A DNA stretch of 64,000 nt from Guillardia theta CCMP2712 (taxonomy: Eukaryota > Cryptophyceae > Pyrenomonadales > Geminigeraceae), in the NCBI RefSeq assembly GCF_000315625.1, contig NW_005434654.1, forward strand, positions 314,273 to 378,272, given 5' to 3'. The translations under genes and the position numbers were made by a program. Of the stretch, positions 1 to 10,955 are shown piece after piece. The first letter of the stretch is position 1. Every line of letters begins with the position of its first letter. The notes beneath the pieces are model-generated. The model did not search any database. It had not been told where the DNA came from and saw only the letters and a program-made list of their open reading frames with translations.

Positions 1-319
1 CTTCTCGCAGAGCGCTTTCCAGATCGCTTGGGAGAAGGCTCAGGCTGCAGCGGCCAAGTAATTTGTTTCGCGATTCCTATGATACCTCGTCGTCGGAGAG
101 CTGTAATGTCTTTCTTGTTTTGCCACTACAACAGTGGTAGTGCTTGTCTTTCATTGAATCCTGCAAACATTGAATTTAACTCCTCCGCTCCCCCATCCCA
201 GCTGTTCACTTGAACCCCTTGGCTGGGCTAGAGCTTCCCCCGCTTTTCTTCTTAGCTGCTCTCCTTGATGCACGATTGCTGCAGACAAGATCATATTGAG
301 CTGGAAACGATTTGAAGCC
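1..319. other. Region downstream of the hydroxylase gene, no feature seen
   Basis: The stretch lies 3' of the minus-strand hydroxylase gene, whose stop is at 320. Open frames here are short and have no recognisable protein features. No RNA gene, repeat or clear polyadenylation signal was noticed. Confidence 0.4.
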
Positions 320-1965
320 TCACCCTTCAGCCGCTGAAAAATCGGAGAACGACTGACTCGCGACCGGTTTAGGCTTTGCCTGCGGATCCTCAGTTTGAAC
401 TTCCGGGATAAAAATGGGGAGGGATACCTCAAAGAGCGAAGGTTTCAATGCTCGGAGATCTCTCTCCACAATCTCAGGCTCGTCCAGCGCAGAGAAGATG
501 TACTTGATGGCATCCACCTGCTCGAGCCAATCACGTATGGAAGGATCGACTGGGTCAAAGAGTACCTCAACGGGCTTGAGCTCGGGGTGCCAGACTCTCA
601 ACATCAGGATGTATCTCATCCTGCAATCATGGCTCATGACATAGCTACTCGAAACAGCCCAATGCACCGATCAGCAGAGTTTTCGGCTTCATGATACAAG
701 GAAGTGTCAAATACGAGCACTTCCCCATTCTTCCATTCCCTGACATGAAGTCAAGATCTTGGTGGCAAGAAAAAAATGAGTTTTGCCTCCGATCCTTCCC
801 CACAGCAATCCAGCATTGACCTTCAGGAACATCCAAGGCGAGATGACTGAAATGGTACAAAAAGACATCTCAGTCGCGCCCAGGCAGCAAGCAAATGCTG
901 ACTAATCACCTTGTCAGCGCGAAATTGCAGTAATCGGAGTGTGGATTGATTTTGCTACGCATGAAGTTAGATTGTCATGCCAAGCAACCCCATAACTTGC
1001 CTCTTGGGAGTCATTCTTGCAAAGAAAGCCTCAATGCAAGGAATCTTGCGGGCCGTGTTAGTATGATCGGTGCACAAACTTTCTGAATGCACCTCAAGGT
1101 CCTTCAGGATCTTGGTGGTCTTAGGGAACAGATGCACATTGATAGGATCCTGCTCAAGAAACAAAATATCAGATGTCTCCTTGCAAAATGCTCCAGCTGA
1201 CTCACCCACACGCAACGATCCATGAGCGCCAACGTCTTCCAATCAGGACCATAGCTCTGAGCTTTTGGGGGGGGTTACGAACAGTTCAGTGTGATGAAGA
1301 AGGAGACAACCAGAAGTGGAGTTTGCAGCAGTAACCCACACATTGTTTCCTTTGGTCTCTAATTCATCCTTCGACTCGATGGCTACTTTCTGGCAAGTGC
1401 TTCTTGTCACATTTCGCAGAAGCCGCTACGACCTCACCTGGAACTCCTCTTGTATGATACTTGCACAATCTCTCAGGTTCTTGGCCCACTCGAACTCGTA
1501 CGGATCGTAGAAAGTCTTTATCCCCAACCCCTCTATGTATGAGTTGCACTCCTGGTACGTGTCGACCTCCTCCACAAACTCCTTGTGCAGGAACTCTTCA
1601 TCCATCCGCCTCCACGACTTGATCACCCTTGACATCGACTTCGGGTTGAACTTGAGCTTGAGAACTTCCTCTACTGCATCCGCAAACTGGATTTGACTTT
1701 GAAGCTGGATGATAGAGGGAACGGTGAACCTCCTAGCCGCTCGCAAACGAGGAGTGGCGACTGAGAACCCTCTACTTTGTGCTGCATGACAGGATTCGGT
1801 CGTTTTACCCGCCGTCACGAAGCTTCTGCTGAGACCAGGGACGAAAGCGGTTCTTCTGCTGGTAGAGCCGACCATACATGTTCCTTCTCTCTCTCCTACA
1901 ACTTCTCCCATCATCGCCGCCACTCCCATTACCGCCAGCACCGCTGCGCTGCCCATGGCCACCAT
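320..1965 (-). CDS. Aspartyl/asparaginyl beta-hydroxylase (AspH) domain protein, probably plastid-targeted
   Basis: Seven exons give an open frame of 401 residues: 1965-1438, 1256-1206, 1149-1001, 954-910, 846-787, 739-668 and 620-320. The C-terminal half matches the AspH-type Fe(II)/2-oxoglutarate dioxygenase fold. It has an iron-binding INPHSDYCN segment, then HLALDVPEGQCWIAVG, NGEVLVFDTSLYHEAEN with the distal His, and an Arg before YILMLRVWHPEL. The intron phases close exactly, which supports the model. Two introns (after 1001 and after 787) start with GC rather than GT. The N-terminus (MVAMGSAAVLAVMGVAAMMG) looks like a signal peptide, followed by an S/T/R-rich stretch containing RRTAFVPGL, as in red-lineage plastid transit peptides. 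Members of the family hydroxylate Asp or Asn side chains; the substrate here is unknown. The exon model is solid; the plastid location is inferred. Confidence 0.8.
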
Positions 1966-2695
1966 TTGCGATCCACCCCTACCTCCCTCTGTCTATCACC
2001 CCACCCCACTGGAGGGGATACGTTTCCAGTAATCATTTTTAGCCACTGCGGCCCCGTGTCCTCCTAGATTCATCATTGGGACTAGGTGGGGATGTGGTCG
2101 TCCGAATGGGCCAGGTCTGCCTCAGATCATTGAACCCTTTCCGGCATAAAAGCACCTCGCCGTACCCCTGTTTCTGATCCCGTACCCCTCTATTTCAGCT
2201 CAAAGTAGGGGTACTCTAAGTACACCCGTGAGAGGCATCTTCAAATCGGGGGTGGGGTGAAGTACGGGTAGAGCAAAGATACCCCTTTGTCCCCGGTCAA
2301 AGATGGGGTGATCGAGGGGTAGTCAATCACCACTCGATAGGCTTGCGGGACACCGACATGGTAGCCGGAGTGTCACGAGGAGGCAGCGATGAAGGTGAGG
2401 AAGAGATGGCGAAAGAGTCATGAGGAACAAGCTGGAGCAGGAGGGAGCAGGAGGGAGCAGGAGGGAGCAGGAGGGAGCAGGAGGGAGCAGGAGCAGAATT
2501 CATTTGGCCGGAAAAGCACAGTCATATCCCCTGAGAATCAACGGAAGTCAAAATTCAATTGGTGTGAGATGTAGACAGCAAAATTGGGAGTTGAACTTCA
2601 CTTTCAATGCTAGTACTGGATTATTGCCGTGCAATGATGGCTGAATAAGTTTCATAGTACATGTACTGGAGCTCTTCAATATTCCTCCTGAAGTC
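1966..2695. promoter_or_regulatory. Divergent intergenic region with TACCCC/GGGGTA elements and a 10-bp minisatellite
   Basis: The region separates the minus-strand hydroxylase gene from the plus-strand DGAT2 gene and so should hold both promoters. Between about 2155 and 2325 it has three TACCCC and two GGGGTA hexamers, plus GGGGGTGGGGTG. From about 2428 to 2490 a 10-bp purine-rich unit (AGCAGGAGGG) repeats about six times. No gene is supported here. Confidence 0.45.
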
Positions 2696-4464
2696 ATGGA
2701 ACTTCCGGACGAGGATCGAATGAAGTTTGTCAAGTATGCCTTATATCTTCCTTTGTCTTGAAGACCTTTTTACTATGGATTCAGCTCAGTTGTAAAGTCT
2801 TCAAGGAATCATCCAGACAATAGCCATGCACACCAAGGTAATACCCGGAGAAGGCAGAGGGACTGGTGACCTTTCTTCAGCTCATATTCCATGGTGGCAA
2901 GAAATGGCTGTGATGATTGTTATGTTTATTTGGATGGGAATTCCTCCTTTCATCTTTCTCGGTTTGATCTTCATGCCTTTCTTCGGCACATGGAGTCAGA
3001 CAGCTTCTTTCTATTTGGTGAGTTTCGAAACCTCCAGCACAACTGGATCAGCCGTATCGGCGATTTACAAGGATGCAGGCTGTATTCATTCTCGGACATC
3101 ACCCCCTCCCAACGATGTATGATTACTTCAATCGCTGTGGCTTCACCCTCTGGCTGTGAGTCCCTGAGTTCATGGAGCGCCAAGTTGATGATCCGTTTGA
3201 GTAGGTATCGCTACTTCTCCTACCGAATCGTGTGGACCAATGACGCTATGGAGCTTGCGCGCTCCTGTCCTGCATGGGTTGGTGAGCAAAACACTCTGTT
3301 GCATCGTCTTCTGGCTCAAAGTCTGCCAGGAGCGGCAGGTCCACATGGGGTGATGCCTTTTGCGAACGTGCTGTCGATACCCGCGATCAATTCGTTCGTG
3401 AGTGAAGATGAGACTGAGGTGTTGGTGATTGAATCACGATCAGGTCGGCAGAAAGTTCAAGGGGGCGACTGCGAGTGTTCTTAAGCGAGTGCCGTTCCTA
3501 AGGCTTCTTTACTTGTTTGGTTGTGTTGATGTAAGCATCGTTTGAATCTTCGAAGTTCTTCTGATCAGTTATCAGGTATCGAGCAAGACTCTTACAAAGA
3601 CACTAAAAGAGGGATATTGTGTGGGTCTAGTTTCAGATGGTGAGATGTGTGCCACCTCGTGCGATTGAGGACATCTTTCCTGACATATTTGCTTGCTCGA
3701 ACGTAGGGATCGCGGGCATTTTCAAGTGCAGCAAGAATGAGGAGACTTTGTATCTAGCCAACAGAAAGGTCCGTACCTGCTCCCTTGTGTCGTCATAAAT
3801 GACTGCTCTGCTTCAGTCACTAGCGAAGTTTTGCCTTAAGAATGGATGCCCCTTGATTCCTGCGTATGTCTACAAACTCGACAGCGGCGTTTGCTCACGC
3901 TCCTTATCAGATTCTCCGTGGGAAACTCGGAGGCGTTCAGTCTGTGGTTTGACAGCTTCGGGATCCTGGAATGGTTGTCGCGCAAGGTGAAGTCCTTGTG
4001 ATCGTTTCCGGGATGTAAGTCCTCTCATGCTCTTTCCAGGCACAAACAGCTGTGTTTGTCTTCTGGGGCCGCTTCTTCCTCCCCATCCCGTGAGTCACTC
4101 GCATACCTTGTGCTCTTGCTCTGCTATTCTTCTTCCTCACCCTGCACCATCAGGCGGAGAGTGAACATTACTCTTCTCTTCGGCTCGCCCATCATGGTCC
4201 TCTGAGATGAGCTGGTGGCAGCTGACGCGGGACTGACGTCAGCTCATCAGGTCGAGAGGAAGGAGCATCCAACCCAGGAGGACATTGATGAGCTTCACAA
4301 CCGGCTCTTGGCTGCCACCAAGGTACAGAGTCAAACCTTGGACCGATACTCTCGAACTAACGCTGCTTCTACTCTCCCCCCTCTTGTCCCGTCCTCCTAA
4401 GACCATGTACGATGCGCACAAGCACAAGGTTGGCAAGGGTCACAAGGAGCTAAAGATAATTTGA
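2696..4464 (+). CDS. DGAT2: Diacylglycerol acyltransferase type 2 (DGAT2) family protein
   Basis: Several exons read as a DGAT2-family acyl-CoA acyltransferase, which makes triacylglycerol from diacylglycerol and acyl-CoA at the ER. An N-terminal membrane hairpin is seen around 2890-3020 (MIVMFIWMGIPPFIFLGLIF). The catalytic PHG motif lies in PHGVMPFANVL, which spans an intron ending at about 3339. NVGIAGIFKCSKNEETLYL follows near 3700. The C-terminal part has FGNTEAFSLWFDSFG, FFLPIPRR, FGSPIMV and HPTQEDIDELHNRLL, and ends TMYDAHKHKVGKGHKELKII, the typical family tail. The first exon is uncertain: an ATG at 2696 is possible but I could not join it confidently, and 2826 is another candidate. 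The last exon (4402-4464) lies inside the large direct repeat and recurs alone at 10329-10391. Wax ester or monoacylglycerol acyltransferase activity cannot be excluded. Confidence 0.75.
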
Positions 4465-5026
4465 TTGCCTTCCGAGTAAATTTTGTTGATGTACTTCAAG
4501 GCTGAAGGCTCCTCTCCGTAGTAGATCGCAGCCTTGTCTGCCTCTCTCGGCGACAAAGAATTGGCACAAAGCTGCCGGCAGCCGCGGCCCCGGGCCTGCG
4601 GCCGCGGCCCGGCCCGAGCGTCCCGGCGCCGCCCCCACTTCCGCCGGCCCCTGCCACCCTGGCAGTGTTGGTCCTAGTGAGATTCAGTCATTTGTTTAGT
4701 TAAGTTCTTTTCGGATCCGCCTCGGGTGTAATACTTATCGAAAATATTGAAGGCAGCAATATATTGACAGTTAGATTAGGCGAGACCTCTCCCTTCTTGC
4801 TGCTGCCCTTGTCACCTACCTGCAAACACTTTGCTGAGAAATCATACCGGGAAGGGGAACCAAAGAAGGAAGAGAAACGAAGAAAGTTGCTCGACAAGGT
4901 AGCCAAGCTATCCTGATAGAGATCTCTCCCATGTCTGTCATGCTTCATACAAAGTCGTCTAGCTAGCCATGACTGTCCTTGCAATCTCCCGCTGCTCTGA
5001 CCTTTGTTCGCTACCAGGACGATCCC
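4465..5026. promoter_or_regulatory. Short DGAT2-SMC6 intergenic region with a GC-rich island
   Basis: Between the DGAT2 stop and the SMC6 ATG there is a strongly GC-rich patch (about 4568-4660) made of overlapping GGCCCGG, CCGCGG and GGCGCCG words. It is followed by more ordinary sequence up to the SMC6 start. The region is copied at 10392-10955 with a small indel inside the GC patch. It probably contains the SMC6 promoter. Confidence 0.4.
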
Positions 5027-8000
5027 ATGCCTCCCAAACGCAAGGCAGAAGAGGCCTTGGATGAGCACAACCACTCCAGCAGGCGCTCCAAGTCAGAGCA
5101 GCAGGTCCACACAGCCCTCCTCTACACCTCTTCCTGACTTGAAGCAGGGGAGCGCCAGTGCCCATGAGCCGAATGCAGACGACAACGAATACCCCTGGAT
5201 TCGACGCATCCGCTTGGACAACTTCATGTGCCATAACAAGCTGACGGTGGACTTTCACAAGTACATCAACATCATCAATGGTCAAAACGGAACGGGCAAG
5301 AGCGCTGTGCTGACGGCGCTGACTATCGCGCTAGGCTGCAGGTAAAACTCATGACCACAAGAAGAGTGTTTGTTGTAGTTTGTTTTCCTCTCTTACGATG
5401 TGCTTGGTCTAATCACGCTCCTAGGCCTAAGCTGACTGGTCGTTGCGATGCTCTCAAGGACCTGGTCGGGCCATATGCGGACAGGAGCATCGTTGAGGTT
5501 GTGATTGTACAGTGTAGAGATGATCCTTATCGTGGAAGCAACTCCCGTGAGAACTGGGACTTTGGGAAAGAGGTCATCATCGAGAGAGTGATCCAGAAGA
5601 CAGGCGCCTCAGCGTTCAAGATCATGACAGAGGATAGGACCGTGGTGTCGACCAAGAAAGAAGATCTGATGAAGATCCTGCAGCATCTCAACTACCAGAT
5701 CGAGAACCCCGTGCATGTTCTCTCGCAGAAAGACGCCAAGACTCTTCTGCAGTCAGCGACCAAGACAAGCTTTTACGACTTCTTTTTCAAAGCAACGAGG
5801 TTGAAGAATGCGTATGATCGCATCAACGAGAACAAGCATCTCGCCGAGCAGCTGACGGAAATCATCAACACGAAGGAAAAGAAGAATGCAGATTGGGAGC
5901 AGAACATCTTCACGCCAGCCAAGGAGGCGTATGACAGCATGGTAGACGCCAGAAGACTGGACGAGGAGAAGCAAGAGCTCGTGAGAGAGCTGGCCTGGGC
6001 TGAGGTGCATGAGAAGAAGCACGTCATAGACAAGTGGCGATCAAAAGCAGCGAGATACGAGGACAAACTACAAGATTTGAACGTAGACCAAGCAACGAGC
6101 GATGCTACCATGGCAGAGTGTGACAGTGCTGTGCAAGACTTGATTGCCAGACGATCGGAGGTAGATGAAGCCTTAGCCAAGATCAAACAGAGGAAGGCTG
6201 ACATCGAGCACACGATCAAGGAACAACAAGATGAGTACAACAAGCTCAACTTCTCTCGCAACGAACTGCAAACACAGAACATGACTCTTGAGAAGGATAT
6301 CGATCTCCTTGAGCAGGAGGTACAGTCCAAGCAAGCTACCGGATCTAAGCCAGCCAAAGTGTCACTGAACGCACTCAAGGTCCGAGACAGAGTCTCTTGG
6401 ACGCTCAAGGCGGTGATTGATCGATTTGCAACAGGTCAAAAAGCAGGAGCTCGAGGCAGAAATAGAAGATTACGGTACACAAAGACAGGAAGCAGAAGTG
6501 CAAGTCGTCTCGCTACGAAATGAGCTGAGTCAGGCTGAGGAAGAGGTAAGCTTGCACGTGCAGCCCTGGCTGGGCTGATACGCTTGCGTTGATCACGTGG
6601 ATGCTGGAGTCTCACTTGGAATGCAGTCATCCATCCTGAGACGAGAACTCGACAGACATGAGAAAGAGCTCGACAGGTTGAAGCTCATCGGAAGCGGAGA
6701 CAGGCTTGCATCTTTCGGGCCTGAGGTGAAGCAGATGGCAGAGCTCATCTCACGTAATCAAGCTCGCTTTGGAGGGAATCCCCCCATAGGACCCGTGGGA
6801 GCTTACATCAAGCTGAAAGACCAGCGATGGTCCAAAGCCGTCGGGAATGCTCTGGGTCGGTTTGCATCCTACTTTTTGGTTCGCAAGAACGCAGACAAGG
6901 ACACCTGCATGTCTCTTTGGGAAGAGAAAAATCCCAGAAGGAGATCGGACGGGAGGACGTCGCTACAGTTTGCAAGCATGAACTCCGACCAGTTTGACAA
7001 GAACATCTGCCCGTACCGTGATCACGATACTATCATGGACGTGATCGAGATTGACAGTCAAGACGCTTTCACGAAGAATGTGATCCTCAACTTTCTGATT
7101 GACACTTGTTCGATCAATGAGATCCATGTGGCTGTCAGCTTTCAAGAGGCTACTGGCATTATCCGCAGACGACTAGAATCAGTGACTTTGTCCAATGGTG
7201 TTATGCACGAGATTCGTAGAGAAGCGTACAGCTTGGACTCAGAGCAGCGTAATGTCGATCGCTGGCAGAGGGCAAAGCGGGATGGATCGGAAGTGACGAG
7301 ACCTGTGTACAGCAAAGCTTACTTCTCCGTCGACGTGTCGGGAGAGGTTGAGAGAGTGAAGAGAAAAATCATCGACACCAAGAGCAAGCTGGAGAGCGCG
7401 AAAGCAAAGCTTGAGTCTCTGAAGTCTGAGAGAAGCGAATGGGAGAGAAGAGCTGCGGGAGCTACGAAGGAGCTGAACAAGAAGCAGAGGTACGGAGGGA
7501 GTACTCACAAGCACGAGATGGAGAGGCTGACACGCGTGAGCAGCGAGCTGCGTCAGTTGAGAGAGCAAATCGAAGAAGTGATGAGCGAAGAGAGCCTGAA
7601 TGTTAACATCGATGGAACAGCTGTCTTGCAGGAGGTTTGCCTTGACTCTCATTGCCTCTCAGTCTTGAGTGCGTGGAGCTGACTGCGAGACTGCAGGAGA
7701 TCGCAACCAAGCAAGATAGCATCTTCAGGAACAAGAAGGTCATAGCAGAGCTGTCGAAGAAGCTTTCGGAACAAGAGGATAGGATCAAGACCTCGATGAA
7801 GAACAAGGAGGAAATACAAAAAGAAATATCGGTCGTGGCAAAAGACATCAAGCGTATTCAAGAGGAGCTCGTCAAAACTCGAGAGAAGCTTAGCAAGGCA
7901 TCGAGTACGAAGAACAAGATTGTCATGAAGATCAGCGACCTGGAGGGCAGGCTAGAAGCCGCAAGGAAGAAAAAGGAGGAAGCGGACCAGGACCTGCAGG

Positions 8001-9226
8001 TAGAGAAGGCATGGAGGAGGTTGAGACCTGCTGACACGGCCAAAAGCTCTACATGGAAGAGCTAGAGAAGAACGCAAGCGACTGGATCGAGAACGAGTTC
8101 ACTGACCCGAGAGAAAGGTCGGCGGTGGAGGAAGAGATCCGAGCGATGGAGTGAGTATGCAGGAGAGGATGGGGGAGAGCGCTAATGGAGATCGCCAGGA
8201 AGAAGATCAAGGAGATCGAGAAGGGAACAGACTCGCACGTGATCGAGATGGAGTACACGCGGCTGGTGATCATCGTATCTCACACATTAGAGGCAGTACC
8301 AGTGATCTTGATGATCTGCAGGAGTCCGAGAGGAAACGACGAGAGCGGCTGTTCCAAGAGATCTCCGAGCTGTCGCACGTAAGGACTTGCATGTTGATTG
8401 TTGACCATCAACATATCGACATCGTCATGACCATGGTCGTCTGCAGAAACTAGTATACAGCCAGAAAATGAGACAGAAGCACTTCACGAAGAAACGAATA
8501 CTGTATGGGGAAATGACCTCCAAGACGTTTGCTCGCTTGGTGACACAGAGAGGCTTCAAAGGAGAATGTCGCTTCGATCACAAGGAGAAGGAGATGACGG
8601 TGTGAGACCCTACACAGACATCTCATCTCTTTTCCTTGTGCTGAGCTGCTTGCTTCTTATCCTCTTTGTTCCTTGCATGGTGATGTTCTTGTTATCTTCT
8701 GACCTGCTCCCTTTCGCTGGGCTCTCGATTTCTCGTCCTAGTCCAATGCAGCCCCCTGACGTCATCTTACAGCCCGTGGTGAGGACAGAGTCTCGAGAAG
8801 AGGAAGCAGAAGAGACGGATGCAGTGGAGATTCGCAACCTGTCCGGAGGAGAACGCTCCTTCTCGACCATCTGCCTGGTAGAGGAGGGAGGCAGGGTGCC
8901 GTAGCTGACTCCAATCAGGTACTATCCCTCAACCAGGTGGATTGTGCACCCATCCTAGCAGTAGACGAGTGGGATGTCTTCATGGATGAGCGGAATCGTC
9001 GGCTCTCCCTGGACATCATTCTCAAGGTTCTCTCTCTTTCTCTTCTGCGAGCTGCTGCAGGATCAGCCGGCATGTCTGGTCGCTGAACATGCGGCAGGTG
9101 TTGGGTCATCGCCCTCTGTCGCAGGCGATCATCATCTCTCCTCACTCCGTCGACGCTGTGGCTGACGGGCCGAAAGTGAAGAAGATCACGATGAGGCCTA
9201 TCGACCGCCTTCAGCGACGGATCTAA
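5027..9226 (+). CDS. SMC6: Structural maintenance of chromosomes protein 6 (SMC6), copy A
   Basis: This is the ATPase of the nuclear SMC5/6 complex, which acts in recombinational repair and replication-fork stability. I start at ATG 5027 because MPPKRKAEEALDEHNH reads as a basic nuclear N-terminus and joins in frame across a 43-base intron. Exons then encode IRRIRLDNFMCHNKL and the Walker A loop NGQNGTGKSAVLTALTIALG. ENPVHVLSQKDAKTLLQS, typical of SMC6, follows, then long coiled coils flanking a hinge (about 6770-7230). The C-terminal head has the signature LSGGERSFSTICL and Walker B ILAVDEWDVFMDERNRR. The tail is IIISPHSVDAVADGPK, ending RPIDRLQRRI. Exon positions that join cleanly include 5148-5341, 5425-6379, 6435-6545 and 6627-7634. 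The intron after 7634 and the short exons at 8.05-8.6 kb are less certain. The gene looks intact. A second copy follows 5929 bases downstream. Confidence 0.88.
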
Positions 9227-10296
9227 ATCGTTGAGGGCTACAGTGACGTGACTGCTGTTGTCAGGTCTGCTATCCAGCTCACAGGCTGGCTGGCTTGATT
9301 GAGTCAGTCTACAGTTGACTTGTTAGAAATATCCGTATGATGAATAAGACTGAAATCTAGCTACATCGATCTCTTGGTGATGATACGTCGATTGTAGGTC
9401 ATCGACCTGTCATGCGTGTCTGCAACTGATGGATACTGAACGACCTGACAATGTGACCCTAAAGCCTACTGTTACCCTCTATCTCCTTGTGGCAACTTCC
9501 CTAAAAAGGTAACTGTCGGAGTAGGAGCACAAGTCTTCCCGGTCTGAGAGGGTCTGGTGTGCCTTCTCGGCCAATGCAAACGTTTCCTCCTTGTAGAAGT
9601 AGGAGAAGCATTTCCAGCTGTTGTTTTGATCCCAGCCAAGGAAGAGAATACAGGGATTGTTGTGAAACTCTTCTCTGCAGCGCGACCGCTTGCTTGACGA
9701 TACATTGCAGCAAGAATCGGGGGATCATTCAATCCGACATTTGCAGATGCTCTCTTCCTCTTGGTATCTACTAACTTCCTGTCAACAATGTGCGACTCGA
9801 GGAGAATGCTCATAGGAGGTATCAACTGTTGCTGCAGTTCGCCATTCTAGGACTAGGGGTTGAGGTAGATGTGGATTGAGATGCCTCGCAGAAAATAAAT
9901 TGCATCATGGCAGTAAGTTTCGGACTCAATGAAAGTAAAGATCGATCAAATCGATCAAATCGGTACAAGGCATCGTGATTTCCATGACAGTCGTCAGAGT
10001 CATGGCAATGGAGAAGCAGTGTGGCAAGCTGGACAGGAAATAGAGAGCCACCTTACACGTCCGCCCAGACGAAAGGCCTTCATCACCACTGCACAGTGCA
10101 GTTGATAGGTGGCAGACAGTCAAAGTACTCGCACGATGATGGGATGGGAGATCTTATGTTGACTGCTGCTGCCCTTGCCTACTTCCTCAATACAGAGGTG
10201 GAGGAGGGTCGGTCGAAGAAAGTTGCTCGAGAAGCCAGTCGAGTCTGAGAGTGGAATAGAGAAGGAGCTAGAAGAAAGACAGAATTCAGATGATGG
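9227..10296. other. Unique spacer between the two SMC6 repeat copies, no gene recognised
   Basis: About 1 kb of sequence is not shared between the two repeat copies. The longest open frame (minus strand, 9825-9472, 117 codons) has no recognisable motif and unremarkable composition, so I do not call it. Short A/T-rich stretches and a GATCGATCAAATCGATC-like patch near 9940 are present. Why unique sequence separates the copies is unclear; it may be the original downstream flank of copy A. Confidence 0.4.
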
Positions 10297-10328
10297 TACT
10301 CTCCCCCCTCTTGTCCCGTCCTCCTAAG

Positions 10329-10391
10329 ACCATGTACGATGCGCACAAGCACAAGGTTGGCAAGGGTCACAAGGAGCTAAAGATAATTTGA
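10329..10391 (+). pseudogene. Orphan copy of the DGAT2 last exon
   Basis: The 63 bases encode the final residues of the DGAT2 protein (TMYDAHKHKVGKGHKELKII) and the stop. They are preceded by the same intron 3' end but by no other DGAT2 exon. It was carried along when the SMC6 segment was duplicated and should be non-functional unless an upstream exon splices to it. Confidence 0.85.
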
Positions 10392-10955
10392 TTGCCTTCC
10401 GAGTAAATTTTGTTGATGTACTTCAAGGCTGAAGGCTCCTCTCCGTAGTAGATCGCAGCCTTGTCTGCCTCTCTCGGCGACAAAGAATTGGCACAAAGCT
10501 GCCGGCAGCCGCGGCCCCGGGCCTGCGGCCGCGGCCCGGCCCGAGCGTCCCGGCGCCGCCCCCACTTCGGCGCCGGCCCCTGCCACCCTGGCAGTGTTGG
10601 TCCTAGTGAGATTCAGTCATTTGTTTAGTTAAGTTCTTTTCGGATCCGCCTCGGGTGTAATACTTATCGAATATATTGAAGGCAGCAATATATTGACAGT
10701 TAGATTAGGCGAGACCTCTCCCTTCTTGCTGCTGCCCTTGTCACCTACCTGCAAACACTTTGCTGAGAAATCATACCGGGAAGGGGAACCAAAGAAGGAA
10801 GAGAAACGAAGAAAGTTGCTCGACAAGGTAGCCAAGCTATCCTGATAGAGATCTCTCCCATGTCTGTCATGCTTCATACAAAGTCGTCTAGCTAGCCATG
10901 ACTGTCCTTGCAATCTCCCGCTGCTCTGACCTTTGTTCGCTACCAGGACGATCCC

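Larger units (their letters stand above)
4370..9249 (+). repeat. Large direct repeat, copy A (DGAT2 last exon plus SMC6)
   Basis: This segment is repeated almost perfectly at 10297-15178, with an offset of 5927 before and 5929 after a short indel near 4640. The left boundary is the shared TACTCTCCCCC, just inside the last DGAT2 intron. The right boundary is the shared CAGTGACGT shortly after the SMC6 stop. Differences are few and partly clustered, for example at about 7365 and 6935. The flanks are unique, which argues against a simple read-collapse error, although a haplotype misjoin remains possible. Confidence 0.9.

Noticed and set aside
9472-9825. 117-codon minus-strand frame in the SMC6 spacer
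   Set aside because: No motif, homologue in the window, or splice context supports it.
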